Of a DNA stretch of 10,942 bases, positions 8,933 through 10,942 are shown piece by piece (position 1 is the first letter of the stretch; every line of letters starts with the position of its first letter). The notes under the pieces were generated by a model. The model was given only the letters and a program-made list of their open reading frames with translations, ran no database searches and was not told the DNA's origin. A program made the translations under genes and the position numbers. The stretch is from assembly GCA_023418055.1 (NCBI GenBank), contig JAEZDP010000335.1, forward strand, positions 1 to 10,942. Reading direction: 5' to 3'. The stretch is from Acidobacteriota bacterium (GTDB taxonomy: Bacteria > Acidobacteriota > Vicinamibacteria > Vicinamibacterales > Vicinamibacteraceae).

Positions 8933-10942
8933 GTGGCCAATTCCACCCACTCTGAGCGCTGGCTGTACCTGTATGTGGGCGCCGTGATCCTCGCCGGCAC
9001 GGTTCTGCTCGGGCTGTATCTGCACGAGGTGGGACGAAAACCCACGCTCTTTGCCATCCTCCTGGCGCTCGCGTCGCTGCTGTCGGCCCTCAAGATCCAC
9101 GTGCCGCTGTCACGGGGGTGGGCCACGATGTCCACCTCGTTTGCGGCGCTCCTCGTGGCGCTGGTGACGGTGGGCTACGGGTCGGCCCTGGCCATAGCCG
9201 CTGTGTCGGGATGGGTGCAGTCGGCCTTCCACAGCAAGACGCGGTCGCCCCTCTATCGGCACATCTTCAACAGCGCCATGCTGGCGCTCTCGGTCGGGGC
9301 GGCGGGTGGCGCGTTCATGTTCCTGGGCGGCGAGCCCGGCTTGCTGGCCGAGGCCTACAAGATCGGCCCACTCCTTGGCGCCACGACGTCCTACTTCGTC
9401 GTCAACTCGCTCATCGTCTCGACGGCCGTCGCGCTGTCGACGGGCCAGGGCCTGTGGAAGTGCTGGCACGACAACTTCCTGTGGACCGCACCCGGCTACT
9501 TCCTGACCGCTGGCCTCGTGGCCCTTGGCGCGCTGGTCATCGAAAGCGGCCATTGGTACATCGCCCTGTTCGTCTTCGTGCCGGTGGTCTTCATCTACCA
9601 CTCGTACAAGGTGTACTTCGGCCGGTTGAACGAAGAGCAGTTGCGCGTCCAGGCGATGGCCGACCTGCACGCGGCGGCGCGCGAGGATCTGGCCGCCGAG
9701 AAGGAGCGGCTGGCCGTCACGCTGCGCAGCATCGGCGACGCGGTCATCACCACTGACCTGCAGGGACGGGTCACGATGCTCAACAACGTGGCCGAGCAGC
9801 TCACGGGCAAGCTGCACGTCGCGGCCGTCGGTCGCGCGATCGACGACGTGTTGTGTCTGTGGGACACCGAGGGATCCCGTGTACAGGACGTGCCGCTCGA
9901 GCGCATCCTCACCGAGGGCCGCGTGCCCGACGAGTACCAGCAGGCCTCACTGATGACGCGCGACGGCATGCGGCTGTCGGTGCAGTTGTCCGGCGCGCCG
10001 ATGTCCGATGGCGACGGCCAGCGCCTCGGGGTGGTGCTTGTCGTGCGCGACGTCACCGAAAGCGTCCGTCTCACGCAGGAACGCCTCCGCGCCAGCAAAC
10101 TCGAGTCGCTCGGCGTGCTGGCCGGCGGCATCGCCCACGACTTCAACAACGTGCTCACCGCCGTGGTCGGCAACATCGCGCTCGCCCGGAGCGACGAGAC
10201 CATCTCGCGCGAAACCGCCAGTTGGCTCGAAGAAGCTGAACGCGCGTGCCTGCGCGCCCGGACGCTCACCCATCAGCTGCTCACCTTCTCGCGCGGCGGC
10301 GATCCAGTGAAGCGCCCGATGCACCTCGGGCAACTCGTGGATGCCACGGTGCGCTTCGCGGTGAGCGGATCGAACGTCCGGGGTTCGGTGGACGTGCCGC
10401 CCGACCTCTGGGCCGTCGAGGCCGACGAGGGGCAGGTGGAGCAGGTGGTGCACAACATCGTGCTGAACGCCAAGCAGGCGATGCCGCGCGGCGGCCAGGT
10501 GGAGGTGTCGTGTCACAACGTCCGCTTCCGCCTGCCACACGAGGCTCCGGGCGAAGAGCGGCAGTTCGTGCGCATCAGCATCCGGGACCACGGCCCGGGC
10601 ATCCCGTCGGAGCACGTGGAGCGGATCTTCGACCCCTACTTCACGACCAAGTCGTCGGGGACGGGGCTGGGGCTGGCCGTGTCGCACACGGTGATCCAGA
10701 ACCATGGCGGGTTCATCAAGGTGGAGTCGGACCCCGGCCGCGGTGCGACGTTCCATGTGTACATGCCCCGCTCCACGCGTCGGGTCGCCGTGCAGCCGGC
10801 GCCGCCGACGCAGGCGATTCCGCGAGGCACGGGCCGCGTACTGGTGATGGACGACGAGCGGGCCATTGCCACCGTCACCGCCTCGATGCTGCGATCGCTC
10901 GGGTACCAGGCCGAGATCGTCTCGGATGGCGAGATGGCCGTC
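8933..10942 (+). CDS. Hybrid sensor histidine kinase (membrane sensor, PAS, kinase core, receiver), truncated by window end
   Basis: A two-component sensor that autophosphorylates on His and passes phosphate to its own receiver. The 670 visible residues comprise seven or eight hydrophobic helices (about 11-224), a charged linker, and a PAS domain (about 260-380, from LAVTLRSIGDAVITTD to VVLVVRDVTE). The HisKA H-box is GVLAGGIAHDFNNVLT with phospho-acceptor His402. The HATPase has an N-box around NIVLNAKQAM, DHGPGIP (552-558), FDPYFTTK and GTGLGLAVS. A receiver domain begins at RVLVMDDE with acidic Asp640/Asp641; the window ends before its phospho-acceptor Asp. GTG at 8933 is the first start after an in-frame stop at 8894-8896 and precedes the first helix. 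No ribosome binding site is obvious. The sensor ligand is unknown. It lies 126 bp after nagA, so a link to amino-sugar sensing is possible but unproven. Confidence 0.92.
   Translation, partial: MANSTHSERWLYLYVGAVILAGTVLLGLYLHEVGRKPTLFAILLALASLLSALKIHVPLSRGWATMSTSFAALLVALVTVGYGSALAIAAVSGWVQSAFHSKTRSPLYRHIFNSAMLALSVGAAGGAFMFLGGEPGLLAEAYKIGPLLGATTSYFVVNSLIVSTAVALSTGQGLWKCWHDNFLWTAPGYFLTAGLVALGALVIESGHWYIALFVFVPVVFIYHSYKVYFGRLNEEQLRVQAMADLHAAAREDLAAEKERLAVTLRSIGDAVITTDLQGRVTMLNNVAEQLTGKLHVAAVGRAIDDVLCLWDTEGSRVQDVPLERILTEGRVPDEYQQASLMTRDGMRLSVQLSGAPMSDGDGQRLGVVLVVRDVTESVRLTQERLRASKLESLGVLAGGIAHDFNNVLTAVVGNIALARSDETISRETASWLEEAERACLRARTLTHQLLTFSRGGDPVKRPMHLGQLVDATVRFAVSGSNVRGSVDVPPDLWAVEADEGQVEQVVHNIVLNAKQAMPRGGQVEVSCHNVRFRLPHEAPGEERQFVRISIRDHGPGIPSEHVERIFDPYFTTKSSGTGLGLAVSHTVIQNHGGFIKVESDPGRGATFHVYMPRSTRRVAVQPAPPTQAIPRGTGRVLVMDDERAIATVTASMLRSLGYQAEIVSDGEMAV

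Overview
The window is GC-rich, gene-dense bacterial chromosome. The protein styles (an exported HEAT-repeat protein, a NagB/NagA pair of the kind seen in free-living polysaccharide degraders, a hybrid histidine kinase with a polytopic membrane sensor) and the intergenic heptamer repeats suggest an Acidobacteriota relative of the Vicinamibacteria/Luteitalea type. That placement is an inference from gene style, not from a marker gene. No rRNA, tRNA, CRISPR array, transposase or integrase is visible.

Layout. (1) 1-621 (+) is the 3' part of an HtrA/DegP-type serine protease with one PDZ domain; it runs in from the left. (2) 719-5710 is a minus-strand block read right to left: uvrA (nucleotide excision repair), an exported HEAT-repeat protein, and a 3-methyladenine DNA glycosylase whose start overlaps the end of the HEAT gene. 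The 218 bp between uvrA and the HEAT gene are largely filled by tandem 7-bp repeats in two inverted arms. A smaller, different 7-bp repeat sits just beyond the glycosylase stop. (3) 5711-5756 is a 46-bp divergent promoter region with a perfect 7-bp dyad. It is best read as two back-to-back extended -10 elements so close to both start codons that both mRNAs may be leaderless. (4) 5757-8806 (+) is a compact amino-sugar catabolic operon: nagB, an MFS sugar transporter and nagA, with a 13-bp gap and then an 8-bp overlap. A hairpin follows nagA. (5) 8933-10942 (+) is a hybrid sensor histidine kinase (membrane sensor, PAS, HisKA, HATPase, start of a receiver domain) that runs off the right edge.

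How they fit. The nag operon would import an amino sugar through the MFS carrier rather than a PTS. NagA would deacetylate GlcNAc-6-phosphate and NagB would convert glucosamine-6-phosphate to fructose-6-phosphate plus ammonia. The sugar kinase this route needs is not in the window. UvrA and the glycosylase are both DNA-repair enzymes on the same strand, separated by the exported HEAT protein.

I found no clearly new multi-gene system. The least explained structures are the heptamer arrays and the divergent uvrA/nagB promoter dyad.
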